From contig NZ_JAMWYK010000001.1 in the NCBI RefSeq assembly GCF_023893635.1, positions 310,001-374,000 on the forward strand: a stretch of DNA of 64,000 bases. Direction: 5' to 3'. The translations under genes and the position numbers were made by a program. The notes beneath the pieces are model-generated. The model did not search any database. It was not told where the DNA came from and saw only the letters and a program-made list of their open reading frames with translations. Source of the DNA: Fructobacillus apis. Its GTDB lineage: Bacteria > Bacillota > Bacilli > Lactobacillales > Lactobacillaceae. Shown in pieces: positions 27,903-36,984 of the stretch; the first letter of the stretch is position 1; each line of letters opens with the position of its first letter.

Positions 27903-29540
27903 TTACTTTTCTTCGATAGCGTGTTCAACGTCTTCGATGGCTTCTTCGTAGTCAACCGTATCGTTAATCTTCTTTGCACGCTTGAAGTACTTCGTGATCA
28001 AGTGTGATCCCTTACCCCAGGCATAGAAACCAAGAGCAACAACGGAAACCATCACGAAGTCAAGTGGGTACTTGACCAAACCAATACCGTTAAATTCAAC
28101 GGAACCAATGTATGATTCAATTGACAAAACAATCAGGTATGAAAGCAACCAGAATGAACCCTGCAATTGCTTCTTGTGACGTTCCCACTTGAATCCTTGC
28201 TTCCACTCGTAGAAGAAGTAGAATGGCAGACCCAAGATGATGATCAAGATAACCTCAATCGTCGTTGGCCACATTGCCCAGTAAGTGGCAAGTGATGCCA
28301 AGATGAAGGCCAATGGTGCCATCCACTTCATGGCCTTTGAGTGGAATGGACGCGTAAATTCAGGCGCCATTTCACGAAGTGACATAACCGTCACAGGTCC
28401 AGTCATGTAAGCAATCAACGTCGCCGTTGAAATAACGGCCGCCAAAGTGCCCCATGAACGGAACAATGAAACCATGATCATGGACAATACAGCATCCGTC
28501 AACATGGCAACACGTGGAATTCCATACTTCTTGTTAATCTTACCCAAGAATGAAGGAATGTGCTTGTCGTCTGCCATCGCAGCCAACACACGACCAGTTG
28601 AGGCCGCAAAGGAAACTCCCGTACCGAATGGTGAGATGAAGGCGTCGGTATAAAGCATCACAGACAACCAGTGCAAACCAACCAAGATGGCCAAGTCAGC
28701 AAATGGTGACTGGAAGTTAATGCCGTGCCAACCGTGCTTAGCGATTTCCCAAGGTTCGATCGCCGTGATGAACGTTGATTGAATCAAGACGTACAACAAA
28801 GCAGCGATTGAAAGTGAAATCACGATTCCACGTGAGATGTCCTTCGTTGGGTCCTTCACTTCAGAACCAAAGTTGATGATGGTCTGGAAGGCGTTAAATG
28901 AGAAGATGATACCAGAAACAGTCGTTGCCGCAAAGATTGGGGCAGTACCGTAAGGCATAAATTCTGACAAGTTTGACCCGTAGTTTGATGGGTGGAATGA
29001 GGCAATCGTCAACATCACGATCGTCAACAATGGCACACCCAACTTAAAGAATGAGATGAATGACGTGAACTTCGTCAGCAATGACACTGACCAGTAGTTC
29101 AACAAGGTAAAGATGATGATGAATAAGAATACCACCATCAAACCTGGGGTCGTAATGGAGCTACCATCCAAGAAGTTCTTCGTCCAGTTTGCCCAAGCCC
29201 ATGGCCAAGTAGCCATGTACTGAACAGCCGCAACGGCTTCAATCGGAATCAACGTAATCAAAGAAACCCAGTTGGCCCATGAGGCGATGAAACCAAGCAA
29301 TGAACCGTGCGTGTACTGAGCGAACTTTGACATTCCTCCAGACTGTGGGAACATCGTTCCCAATTCAACGTATGTGTAGGCGATGACACCGATAACAAGG
29401 GCACCAATCACCCATGAAATAATAGCCGCTGGACCCGCCACTCGTGTGGCCTCCCAGGACCCGAACAACCAACCTGATCCAATTAATGCACCAAGGCCGA
29501 GCAGGACCAGCTGCACTAAACCAATTTTATTAGATTTCAT
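27903..29540 (-). CDS. APC superfamily permease, YveA-like (acidic amino acid:proton symporter type)
   Basis: The protein has 545 residues, about fourteen helices, and a hydrophilic acidic C-terminal tail. The first helix has GLGALIGSGWLFGSWEA (residues 15-31), followed by YVELGTMFPQSGGMSKFAQYTHGSLLGF, which resembles Bacillus YveA, an aspartate-proton symporter. Later motifs are FSFNAFQTIINFGSEVKDPTKDI and SPFGTGVSFAASTGRVL. Aspartate or glutamate uptake is inferred from the family only. The ribosome binding site AAAGG is 5 bp from the ATG. The promoter has an inverted repeat next to it. Confidence 0.9.
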   Translation of the reverse strand: MKSNKIGLVQLVLLGLGALIGSGWLFGSWEATRVAGPAAIISWVIGALVIGVIAYTYVELGTMFPQSGGMSKFAQYTHGSLLGFIASWANWVSLITLIPIEAVAAVQYMATWPWAWANWTKNFLDGSSITTPGLMVVFLFIIIFTLLNYWSVSLLTKFTSFISFFKLGVPLLTIVMLTIASFHPSNYGSNLSEFMPYGTAPIFAATTVSGIIFSFNAFQTIINFGSEVKDPTKDISRGIVISLSIAALLYVLIQSTFITAIEPWEIAKHGWHGINFQSPFADLAILVGLHWLSVMLYTDAFISPFGTGVSFAASTGRVLAAMADDKHIPSFLGKINKKYGIPRVAMLTDAVLSMIMVSLFRSWGTLAAVISTATLIAYMTGPVTVMSLREMAPEFTRPFHSKAMKWMAPLAFILASLATYWAMWPTTIEVILIIILGLPFYFFYEWKQGFKWERHKKQLQGSFWLLSYLIVLSIESYIGSVEFNGIGLVKYPLDFVMVSVVALGFYAWGKGSHLITKYFKRAKKINDTVDYEEAIEDVEHAIEEK

Positions 29541-29564
29541 AATAACCTTTCTTCACATATTCAA

Positions 29565-29626
29565 AGTGACCACTCAAATATAATCACCGATGGTCACTAT
29601 TTTACCAGAGATTTTCTAAAATGCAA
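29565..29626 (-). promoter_or_regulatory. Promoter and candidate operator of the YveA-like permease
   Basis: TTGCAT (29621-29626), a 16 bp spacer and TAAAAT (29599-29604). Directly downstream is an 8-bp inverted repeat AGTGACCA (29565-29572) / TGGTCACT (29591-29598) with 18 bp between the arms. It covers the start of transcription and may bind a repressor or form a leader hairpin. Confidence 0.65.
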
Positions 29627-29636
29627 AACATGTTAC

Positions 29637-29668
29637 AAAAAAACCACCGAAATTTTTTCGGTGGTTTT
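29637..29668. terminator. Terminator after gntP
   Basis: AAAACCACCGAAA/TTTCGGTGGTTTT is a perfect stem with runs on both sides. Confidence 0.92.
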
Positions 29669-29674
29669 GGTTTT

Positions 29675-31054
29675 TTAGACTAAGATCGCCGTCAAAATTA
29701 AGATAACTGCCAAACCTGTCAATGAGATAACTGTTTCAAGAACAGTCCAGATTTGGAATGTTTGCTTAACCGTGAGGTCGAAGAATTCCTTGAAAATCCA
29801 GAATCCCGCGTCGTTCACGTGAGAAGCAATCAATGAACCTGCTCCGATTGCCAAGGCAACCAAAACAAAGAGCATGTCGTTGTGTGGGGCAACGTTCAAG
29901 ATTCCCGTTACCACACCAGCGGCCGTCATTCCTGCAACCGTGGCTGAACCAACAGACACACGCAAGATTGAGGCAACCGCCCAGGCAAAGAGCACAATCA
30001 TGATTGGTGACATTGAACCAGATGACTGGAACAATGACGCAATCTTGGCTGACATTCCTGATGAGACCAAGACACCTGACAAGGCACCTCCACCACCAAC
30101 AATGAGCAAGATTCCTGAAACGGCGTTCATTCCTTCGTTCAATGAACCCGCAACCGTCTTCATGTCACGCTTTTGCATGGTTCCCATCGTAAAGATGGCC
30201 ACGATCAATGAAATCGTCATGGCGATGGCTGGGTTGGCCAAGAAATCAATGACTTGGTAAGTCACCGTTGGGTTTTCAGGCTTTACACCACCAGTAACCA
30301 CCAACTTGTAAACCGTTGCCACAATCATGAAGAGCAATGGGAAGACAGAAGTCAAAACGGAAAGACCAAATGATGGCGTCTTGTCCAAATCGTATTCCTT
30401 CACTTCACCAACGGCTTCGATGTGTTCCTTGAATTGGAAAGCATCGGGCGCGTACTTCTTAGCCAACTTCGTAAAGACTGGTCCGGCAACAACGGCCGTG
30501 ATGATAGCGATGAACAAACCAACCACAAGCATCAACCCGATGTTGGCGTGCACTTCGTTTGCAACGGCCGTTGGAGCTGGTTGTGGAGGCAAGAATCCCT
30601 GTGCTGATGACAAGGCAGCCGTCATGGAAACACCCAAGTACAAGAGTGGCACACCGGCTTCAATGGCAACGGCAAAGACGATTGGAATCAAAAGCACCAT
30701 TCCAACACCGAAGATCATTGAGATTCCGATGATGAATGAAGCGAGCAAAACAGCCCACTGCAAACGCTTCAATCCGAACCAAGAGATCAACGTCTTGGCG
30801 ATGCGGTAAGAACCACCAGCATCGGCAACCAAACGTCCAATCATTCCTCCGAAGATGAAGACCGCGGCGTTTTGACCAAGCGTCTTACCCATTCCGTTGA
30901 TACCAACGGCATTTGGAATATCAGCTGGGTTCATACCCAAGAGCAAGGCCAACACAAAGGCCGTAATAATCAATGAGACGAACGTGTTCAATTTGAATTT
31001 GGTGATCAAGACCAACAAAAGCAAAATGGACACGGCTAACATAATAAATTCCAT
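29675..31054 (-). CDS. gntP: Gluconate:proton symporter, GntP family
   Basis: The 459-residue protein has about twelve to fourteen helices and the GntP family pattern (FVSLIITAFVLALLLGM, GGMIGRLVADAGGSYRIAKTLI, AALSSAQGFLPPQPAPTAVA, HVNDAGFWIFKEFF). It brings gluconate into the cell with protons. It is the second gene of gntK-gntP, with a 39 bp gap that holds a small GGGGCTTAGCCCC hairpin. The ribosome binding site is weak (GGAAAC), so the hairpin and translation rate may lower its output relative to gntK. Confidence 0.95.
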   Translation of the reverse strand: MEFIMLAVSILLLLVLITKFKLNTFVSLIITAFVLALLLGMNPADIPNAVGINGMGKTLGQNAAVFIFGGMIGRLVADAGGSYRIAKTLISWFGLKRLQWAVLLASFIIGISMIFGVGMVLLIPIVFAVAIEAGVPLLYLGVSMTAALSSAQGFLPPQPAPTAVANEVHANIGLMLVVGLFIAIITAVVAGPVFTKLAKKYAPDAFQFKEHIEAVGEVKEYDLDKTPSFGLSVLTSVFPLLFMIVATVYKLVVTGGVKPENPTVTYQVIDFLANPAIAMTISLIVAIFTMGTMQKRDMKTVAGSLNEGMNAVSGILLIVGGGGALSGVLVSSGMSAKIASLFQSSGSMSPIMIVLFAWAVASILRVSVGSATVAGMTAAGVVTGILNVAPHNDMLFVLVALAIGAGSLIASHVNDAGFWIFKEFFDLTVKQTFQIWTVLETVISLTGLAVILILTAILV

Positions 31055-31093
31055 ATTATTGTTTCCGTTTCTGGGGCTTAGCCCCTTTTCTTG

Positions 31094-32647
31094 TTATTTC
31101 TTGTCAGATGGCTTTACGTGCTTCCGTTGGAAGGCCGCAATGTTATCATACTCCGTTTGGAGCTGACGAGAAAGGCGAATGAAGATTGGCGCGAGTTCAC
31201 GGTAAGCTTCAAAGTTTTCTGGATCTGGTTGGTAGGTGTTGGACTTCCCGATGTACTTTGAAATTTCGTACAAGTCATCGATTTGACCAAGCGCCTTTTG
31301 GGCAACCACAACAGCTGCCAAGGCACCAGATTCAAAGGCTTGCGGCACCGTCACTGGTTGTTCGAAGATGTCCGCAAACATTTGACGCCAGAGTGGTGAA
31401 CGGGCGAATCCACCCGTTGCTTGGATGGACTTCAATGAACCAACCACTTCTTCCAGGGCCAATGACACCATGTAGACGTTGAAGGTAATTCCTTCAAGCA
31501 CCGCACGGAGCAAGTTGGCACGCGTGTGTCCGTGGTTCAAACCGAAGAATGACCCACGTGCGTTTGCGTCCCAGATTGGGGCACGTTCCCCACCCAAGTA
31601 TGGGTGGAAGAGCAAACCGTCAGAACCAGCAGGAATCTTTGAGGCGATTTCCGTCATCAAGTCGTATGGGTCTTGTCCAAGCAAGGCCGCCGTGGACTTT
31701 TCAGCATCGAACAAGTTGTCCTTTGCCCAACGGAAGACGTCCCCACCGTTGTTAACCGGTCCACCAACAACCCAGTGGTCCTTATCCAAGGCGTATGTGA
31801 AGGTACGACCCTTAGGATCGATCACCGGCTTGTCTGAAACGACACGGATGGCACCGGAAGTACCAATCGTAATCGCTGCGACACCTGGCTGAACCGCGTC
31901 AACACCAAGGTTTGACAAAGGTCCATCCCCGGCACCGTAGACAAACGGCACGTCTTCTGGCAAGCCCAAAACAGCAGCCAATTCCTTGTGCATGCCCGTT
32001 TCGTATTCGTAAGGAGAAACCGTTTCAGGCAACTGTTCCTTCTTAACACCGGTCACTTCCAAGGCCTGCTTGTCCCAGTCGAGTTCAAAGATGTTGAACA
32101 TCCCAGTACCAGAGGCGATGGAAATGTCCATCTTGTTGGCGCCGAAGAGACGGTGGAACAAGTATTCCTTGATACCCAAGTAGTGGGCAGCCTTTTCAAA
32201 GACTTCTGGCTTGTCGTTCTTCAACCAGAGCATCTTTGAAAGTGGGGCCATTGGGTGAATTGGCGTTCCAGTCTTTTGGTAGATTTCCATCCCCTGACCA
32301 GAAGCCTTCAATTCTTCCGTGAAGTTCACGGCACGGGTATCGGCCCAAGTGATCACACGGGTCAATGGGTTCCAATCCTTATCAAAAGCAATGAGTGAGT
32401 GCATGGCAGATGAGAAGGAAACGGCCTTGATGGTGTTTCCCTTTGACAATTCTGCCTTACGTACCACTGCCCCTAAGGCGTTGGTGAAAGCAACAAAAAT
32501 TTCGTCCAAATCTTCTTCAGCCATGTCGGTCGTTTCGCGGTAGAGCGGGTAACCGTAGTTGGCCTGAGCAACGACTTGATTTTGGTCATCGAACAAAACC
32601 GCCTTGGTTGAGGTAGTCCCAAGGTCGATTCCAATCATGTAGTCCAT
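31094..32647 (-). CDS. gntK: Gluconate kinase, FGGY family
   Basis: The 517-residue FGGY kinase phosphorylates gluconate to 6-phosphogluconate. The N-terminal motif GIDLGTTSTKAVLFD is at residues 5-19. GDGPLSNLGVDAVQPGVAAITIGTSGAIR and the C-terminal GGFARSPLWRQMFADIFEQPV are the other FGGY signatures. Xylulokinase-type members are similar, but linkage to gntP and gnd favours gluconate. GGAG precedes the ATG at 7 bp. The promoter contains a cre, so CcpA should repress the gene in rich sugar. Confidence 0.94.
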   Translation of the reverse strand: MDYMIGIDLGTTSTKAVLFDDQNQVVAQANYGYPLYRETTDMAEEDLDEIFVAFTNALGAVVRKAELSKGNTIKAVSFSSAMHSLIAFDKDWNPLTRVITWADTRAVNFTEELKASGQGMEIYQKTGTPIHPMAPLSKMLWLKNDKPEVFEKAAHYLGIKEYLFHRLFGANKMDISIASGTGMFNIFELDWDKQALEVTGVKKEQLPETVSPYEYETGMHKELAAVLGLPEDVPFVYGAGDGPLSNLGVDAVQPGVAAITIGTSGAIRVVSDKPVIDPKGRTFTYALDKDHWVVGGPVNNGGDVFRWAKDNLFDAEKSTAALLGQDPYDLMTEIASKIPAGSDGLLFHPYLGGERAPIWDANARGSFFGLNHGHTRANLLRAVLEGITFNVYMVSLALEEVVGSLKSIQATGGFARSPLWRQMFADIFEQPVTVPQAFESGALAAVVVAQKALGQIDDLYEISKYIGKSNTYQPDPENFEAYRELAPIFIRLSRQLQTEYDNIAAFQRKHVKPSDKK

Positions 32648-32697
32648 GTCATTTCTCCATTTCTAACAATGTTGAGTCGTGATTCGTTCTAACAGTG

Positions 32698-32728
32698 ATT
32701 CTATGTTAACGCTTACGTAACCTGACAA
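32698..32728 (-). promoter_or_regulatory. gntK promoter with CcpA binding site (cre)
   Basis: TGTTAACGCTTACG at 32704-32717 matches the cre consensus TGWNANCGNTNWCA at all but the last position. It fills the spacer between a TTGTCA -35 (32723-32728) and a TAGAAT -10 (32698-32703), a 19 bp spacing. Binding there would block RNA polymerase. Confidence 0.75.
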
Positions 32729-32730
32729 AC

Positions 32731-32758
32731 AAAAAGCCCCCGAACACGGGAGCTTATT
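32731..32758 (-). terminator. Terminator after gnd
   Basis: AAGCTCCCG/CGGGGGCTT with T5 on the minus strand, so gnd and gntK are separate transcription units. Confidence 0.85.
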
Positions 32759-32773
32759 GGTAAGAGTAAAAGC

Positions 32774-33685
32774 TTACTTCTTAACTGAGTCCATTGCGTG
32801 TCCACCGAAGCCGTTACGCAAAGCTGAAACAACCTTTCCAGTGAACGTGTCTTCTTGCAATGAACGGTAACGCATTGCAAGTGACAAGTAGATAACTGGT
32901 GCTGGAACTTCCAAGTCAAGTGATTCTTCAACCGTCCACTTACCTTCACCAGATGAGTGCATACGACCAGAGATTGCTGACAACTTAGGGTCCTTAGCGA
33001 ATTGTTCTTCGATCAATTCCATCAACCATGAACGAACAACTGAACCGTTGTTCCACAACTTAGCAACTGCTTCGTAGTCGTAGTCGAATTGTGAAGCTTC
33101 CAATACTTCGAAACCTTCGGCGATGGCTTGCATCATACCGTATTCGATTCCGTTGTGGACCATCTTCAAGTAGTGACCTGATCCAAGGCGACCAGTGTAC
33201 AAGTAACCGTCCTTTTGGGCGATTGATTCAAACAATGGTTCCAAAGTCTTCCATGCGTCGGCGTTGTCTCCACCGATCATGAAGTTACCACCGTTACGGG
33301 CACCTGACATTCCACCAGACGTACCAGCATCGAACAAGTTGATACCAGCTTCAGTCGTGCGCTTGTTTTGTTCAAGGTTGTCCTTGTAGTTTGAGTTCCC
33401 ACCATCGATGATGATGTCGCCCTTGTCCATCTTTTCGATCAACGTGTCGATCGTTGAGTTCGTTGGCTTTCCTGCAGGAACCATAACCCAAACAACCTTA
33501 GGTGATGGCAACTTAGCAAGCATGTCATCCAACGTGTTGACACCTTCAACCTTGTCTGAGTAAGCATCTGCTTCTGCAACAAAGTCCTTGTTCAAGTCAA
33601 ATGCAACAACTTCGTGGCCGTTGTCGACAGCGTTCTTAACCAAGTTAAGACCCATCTTTCCAAGACCAATCATGGCAAACTTCAT
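32774..33685 (-). CDS. gnd: 6-phosphogluconate dehydrogenase, short (GndA-like, NAD-type) form
   Basis: The enzyme oxidises 6-phosphogluconate to ribulose 5-phosphate, CO2 and reduced cofactor in the phosphoketolase route. At 303 residues it belongs to the short class, about 170 shorter than the usual Gnd. The Rossmann motif GLGKMG (residues 7-12) is followed by DGGNSNYKDN, the conserved TSGGMSGARNGG and the catalytic segment GSGHYLKMVHNGIEYG. It is divergent from an rpiR gene whose product probably represses it. The second half of the gluconate route is thus next to gntK and gntP. Confidence 0.97.
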   Translation of the reverse strand: MKFAMIGLGKMGLNLVKNAVDNGHEVVAFDLNKDFVAEADAYSDKVEGVNTLDDMLAKLPSPKVVWVMVPAGKPTNSTIDTLIEKMDKGDIIIDGGNSNYKDNLEQNKRTTEAGINLFDAGTSGGMSGARNGGNFMIGGDNADAWKTLEPLFESIAQKDGYLYTGRLGSGHYLKMVHNGIEYGMMQAIAEGFEVLEASQFDYDYEAVAKLWNNGSVVRSWLMELIEEQFAKDPKLSAISGRMHSSGEGKWTVEESLDLEVPAPVIYLSLAMRYRSLQEDTFTGKVVSALRNGFGGHAMDSVKK

Positions 33686-33730
33686 GTCTATTACCTCTTT
33701 TAAATTCTTAATCTATATACTACGTCTCCT

Positions 33731-33759
33731 ATTATATGAAAATCATTTACATAATACAA
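33731..33759 (-). promoter_or_regulatory. gnd promoter with RpiR-type operator in the spacer
   Basis: TTGTAT (33754-33759), a 17 bp spacer and TATAAT (33731-33736). The spacer contains TGAAAATCATTTACA (33737-33751), a near-palindrome of the TGAAA-N5-TTTCA type typical of RpiR regulators. Confidence 0.8.
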
Positions 33760-33767
33760 GGCGAAAA

Positions 33768-33796
33768 TTGAAAATAACTTTCATCTCGGGTAGAAT
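33768..33796 (+). promoter_or_regulatory. rpiR promoter with RpiR-type operator
   Basis: TTGAAA (33768-33773), a 17 bp spacer and TAGAAT (33791-33796). TGAAAATAACTTTCA (33769-33783) overlaps the -35 and spacer. Its centre is 32 bp, about three helical turns, from the gnd operator centre. Confidence 0.8.
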
Positions 33797-33821
33797 TGGT
33801 TTACACAAGAGGACAGTATTT

Positions 33822-34685
33822 ATGAAAGAAAGTCAGGCCCGGGCCATCCTTGCTCAACTGAGCCAAGGCCCCAACAATTACAATCAGACGGAATCCAAGC
33901 TGGTTTCCTATATTAAAGAAGACTTGGACCAGGCAGCCGCCGACACCATCCAATCGATGGCCGAAAAGACCAAGGTTTCAACGGCCTCTATTTCCCGCTT
34001 CGTCAAGAAAATCGGTTTTTCATCTTACCGAGACTTCTCGATGGCCCTTGCTTCTTATAAGCAAAAGGAAGGCCCTCTGGACTTGTTCGGTGAAATCTCG
34101 GACGACGACAACACGAAGGCCATCGCCCAGAAGGTCTTCTCCGGTGCCCAAAACGCTTTGATGATGACCTCGGACGCTCTTCCAGCCGAAAATCTGGACA
34201 AGGCGCTGTCCTGGTTAGTTTCGGCCAAGCGCGTTGGTTTCTTTGGTATCGGTGGTTCCTCCATCGTCGCCTTCAACGCCTACCACAAGTTCCTGCGCAC
34301 CCCAATCGATGTCATCTCCCACCCGGACTACGACATCCAGTTGATGCAGGCTGTCAAGTTAACCCCCCAGGACATGGCCGTGGTCATCTCCCACTCCGGT
34401 CGAAACGACGACACGTTGTTCTTGGCTCAGAAGCTGAAAGAACATCAAGTCCCCTTCATCGCCATCACGTCCTTTGCGGACTCTCCTCTGGCCCAAATCG
34501 CCGACATCGTCTTGCTGTCACTGGCCGAAGAGGTCAACTATCGATCCGAATCGATGTCATCCCTGATTGCCCAGTTGACGATTGTCGACACACTCTTCAC
34601 GTTGGCAGGATCAAAGTTGCCAAAGGCCACGCAGGCCGTGGTCGACACAATGCGTGACGTCATCGAGGGAACGAGAAGGCATTAA
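33822..34685 (+). CDS. RpiR family transcriptional regulator, probable gluconate or pentose pathway regulator
   Basis: This is a 287-residue regulator with an N-terminal helix-turn-helix (about residues 1-77, AEKTKVSTASISRFVKKIGFSSYRDF) and a C-terminal SIS sugar-phosphate domain (about 110-260, VGFFGIGGSSIVAFNAYHKF, DMAVVISHSGRNDDTL). A phosphosugar such as 6-phosphogluconate would be the expected effector. The start is the ATG at 33822 with AGAGGA 8 bp before; a longer frame start at 33588 would overlap gnd and its promoter. It is divergent from gnd and has a matching operator in its own promoter, so it should repress both. Confidence 0.93.
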   Translation: MKESQARAILAQLSQGPNNYNQTESKLVSYIKEDLDQAAADTIQSMAEKTKVSTASISRFVKKIGFSSYRDFSMALASYKQKEGPLDLFGEISDDDNTKAIAQKVFSGAQNALMMTSDALPAENLDKALSWLVSAKRVGFFGIGGSSIVAFNAYHKFLRTPIDVISHPDYDIQLMQAVKLTPQDMAVVISHSGRNDDTLFLAQKLKEHQVPFIAITSFADSPLAQIADIVLLSLAEEVNYRSESMSSLIAQLTIVDTLFTLAGSKLPKATQAVVDTMRDVIEGTRRH

Positions 34686-34720
34686 GAATGATATGAAAGC
34701 CTGCTTCCGTCAGGGCATAT

Positions 34721-34752
34721 AAAAAAGACTCGGTTTTATCCGAGTCTTTTTT
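34721..34752. terminator. Bidirectional terminator between rpiR and udk
   Basis: AAAAAAGACTCGG/CCGAGTCTTTTTT is perfect and serves both converging genes. Confidence 0.95.
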
Positions 34753-34771
34753 GTGTCTGCAGGCTTTTTAA

Positions 34772-35401
34772 TTAATCTTCTTTTTTCACCATGGCGATGG
34801 CCTGGTTCATCAACATGTCGATGGCCACGAAGTTTCCACCACCTTCTGGCACGATGATATCCGCATAGCGCTTTGTTGGCTCCACGAACTGATTGTGCAT
34901 CGGCTTAACCGTTGCCGTGTACTGTTCGATCACACCTTCCACCGTACGACCACGTTCGTGCGTGTCACGTTGGAGACGACGGATAAAGCGCACATCGTCA
35001 TCCGTATCCACATAGACCTTCAAGTCCATGAGGTCACGGACGCGCGCATCGTTGAACAACAACACACCGTCAACGATCACCACGTCACCCGGTTCCACGT
35101 GCGTCGTTTCCTTCGAACGCGTGTGTTCCGCATAATCATAAACCGGCGTATCAATCGCTTCGTAGTTAATCAACTTCTTCAAGTCTTCCACGAAACGGTC
35201 GGTTTCAATCGAATCCGGATGATCGTAATTCGTCTTCATCCGTTCTTCCATCGGCTTGTCAGACTGATCCTTGTAGTAGACATCTTGTTGAAGCAAGATG
35301 GGATGATTATCCGACAAACGCGTAATCAAGGCCTTTGAGACGGTCGTCTTCCCCGAACCAGAGCCCCCGGTAATTCCAATCAGAAACGGTTTCTTTGCCA
35401 A
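34772..35401 (-). CDS. udk: Uridine kinase
   Basis: Udk phosphorylates uridine and cytidine to UMP and CMP in pyrimidine salvage. The 209-residue protein has the P-loop [12 protein letters not shown] near the N-terminus, QDVYYKDQ and [19 protein letters not shown] and the [12 protein letters not shown] lid. The likely start is a TTG at 35401 with GGAGG 5 bp upstream; a GTG at 35413 overlaps that site and is disfavoured. It stands alone. Confidence 0.95.
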   Translation of the reverse strand: MAKKPFLIGITGGSGSGKTTVSKALITRLSDNHPILLQQDVYYKDQSDKPMEERMKTNYDHPDSIETDRFVEDLKKLINYEAIDTPVYDYAEHTRSKETTHVEPGDVVIVDGVLLFNDARVRDLMDLKVYVDTDDDVRFIRRLQRDTHERGRTVEGVIEQYTATVKPMHNQFVEPTKRYADIIVPEGGGNFVAIDMLMNQAIAMVKKED

Positions 35402-35482
35402 AATAGCCTCCACAAAAAAATGCTATGCTGTTCTATCTATATATTATTCCCATTTTACCGGACTATCAAACAAAAGGCTAGC

Positions 35483-35516
35483 AAAAAGTCAGACCCAACC
35501 AGGCCTGACTTCTTCG
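35483..35516 (-). terminator. Terminator after the MFS gene (copy d of the AAAGTCAG element)
   Basis: AAGTCAG (35486-35492) and CTGACTT (35505-35511) flank ACCCAACCAGGC and are followed by T5 on the minus strand. Here the intergenic element works as a terminator. Confidence 0.75.
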
Positions 35517-35521
35517 AGCAT

Positions 35522-36868
35522 TTATTTTTGAACCTTCAAACGGGTAGCCAACAGGTAACCAGAAAGTGGTACCAAGATGAACCAAGCGGCTGTCAAGTTC
35601 AATGACGCACCGTAGCTGTTGCCGTTCTGGAAGAAACCAATCAAGATTCCCGCAACCAAAATGGACAAAGCACCAATCAATTGACGCATCGTCGTGATGA
35701 TGGCGGTTCCGTGTGAAATCAAATTCTTAGGCAAGGCGTTTGATGCGGCCGTTACGGCTGGCATCATGATGAAGGCGTTCCCACCTTCCAACAACATCGC
35801 CCCAATGATGGCCAAGAGGAAGAACTTCGTTCCAAAGACGGCAAGCGTCAAGTATCCAAGCACCATCATCGTTGAACCAATCAAGACAAGTGGACGCAAG
35901 CCAATTTGACCGAGCAAGCGACCCGCGCGGGGGTTCAAGAATGACAAGAAGATGGCGGCTGGAATCATCAAGAAACCAGACACGATTGGTGCAAAGTGGA
36001 AGACCTTTTGGAAGTACAAAGGCATGATCACCGTGGCGGTAATCAAACCAGAGTAGGACATTCCAGTGAGCAACATCGCAGACAAGTAACCGCGGTGCAA
36101 GAAGACCCGCAAATCCAAGAACGGCGTCTTTTCCTTCAATTGACGCGTGACAAAGGCCACCAAGAGGATGATGGAAATGATGAGCGTGGCCGCCAATGGC
36201 ATTGACCAGCCCTTGCTTGGCAAGATTGAAATCGTGTAAAGCAATCCGGCAAATCCAATCAACAAGAAGGATGACAAAAAGTCAAAGCTACGTGGCTTCA
36301 ATTCGTGGGTGTTCTTAATCTTGCCCTGCACGGACAAAATCAACGTGAGCAACACCACGAAGAAGAAGGCGAAGAGCAAGCGCCAAGTTCCGAACTGCAA
36401 AACAATTCCGGAAACGATCGGCCCAACGGCCAAGGCGGATGACATCACCAAACCAACGGCACCCATGGCCACCCCACGGTTTTCTTCGGACGTGTTTTCC
36501 ATGATGACCGCCTGGTACGTTGGGAAGAGCGCACCAACGGCAACTCCTTCCAGCAAGCGGCCCACGATGACACCCAAGAAGTTAGGCGTCACCATGGCGA
36601 TCGCCGTTCCAACCAAGAAGGTGGCGACAATCAAGTTGAGCAAGGTGCGCAACTTCAAGTTGTCGAGCAACCAGGGGGAGAGTGGCATGACAAGCGTCAT
36701 GGCCACCATGAACGCTGAGGTCACCCACTGAACGGCAGCCGCATCAATCCCGAATTGCTTCATCAAGATTGGGTAAGCGGTCGTCATCGTCGACTGTGAA
36801 ATCGACATGGTAAATGAAATAAACAGCAGCACCAATGAGAATGCTGACAAGCTACGAATGTTCTTCAT
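35522..36868 (-). CDS. MFS transporter, DHA2 (EmrB/QacA) drug:proton antiporter type
   Basis: The 448-residue membrane protein has about twelve to fourteen helices. The start (LLFISFTMSISQSTMTTAYPILMKQF) and the VQWVTSAFMVAMTLVMPLSPWLLDNL loop, then GRLLEGVAVGALFPTYQAVIMEN and AMGAVGLVMSSALAVGPIVSG, match the DHA2 family of multidrug exporters. The substrate is unknown. GGAGGG precedes the ATG. It stands alone. Confidence 0.92.
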   Translation of the reverse strand: MKNIRSLSAFSLVLLFISFTMSISQSTMTTAYPILMKQFGIDAAAVQWVTSAFMVAMTLVMPLSPWLLDNLKLRTLLNLIVATFLVGTAIAMVTPNFLGVIVGRLLEGVAVGALFPTYQAVIMENTSEENRGVAMGAVGLVMSSALAVGPIVSGIVLQFGTWRLLFAFFFVVLLTLILSVQGKIKNTHELKPRSFDFLSSFLLIGFAGLLYTISILPSKGWSMPLAATLIISIILLVAFVTRQLKEKTPFLDLRVFLHRGYLSAMLLTGMSYSGLITATVIMPLYFQKVFHFAPIVSGFLMIPAAIFLSFLNPRAGRLLGQIGLRPLVLIGSTMMVLGYLTLAVFGTKFFLLAIIGAMLLEGGNAFIMMPAVTAASNALPKNLISHGTAIITTMRQLIGALSILVAGILIGFFQNGNSYGASLNLTAAWFILVPLSGYLLATRLKVQK

Positions 36869-36950
36869 CGAACTTCCCTCCGTATATTCTAGCTTGTTAT
36901 ATTTTAGTTGAGAGGCGAAAAAAAGGCAATTACTTTGTTCTCATTCCAAA

Positions 36951-36980
36951 CAAAAAGGACTAACTTATAAAGTTAGTCGC
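36951..36980 (-). terminator. ccpA terminator
   Basis: GACTAACT/AGTTAGTC with a four-base loop (36957-36979) and T5 on the minus strand. Confidence 0.9.
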
Positions 36981-36984
36981 TTAA

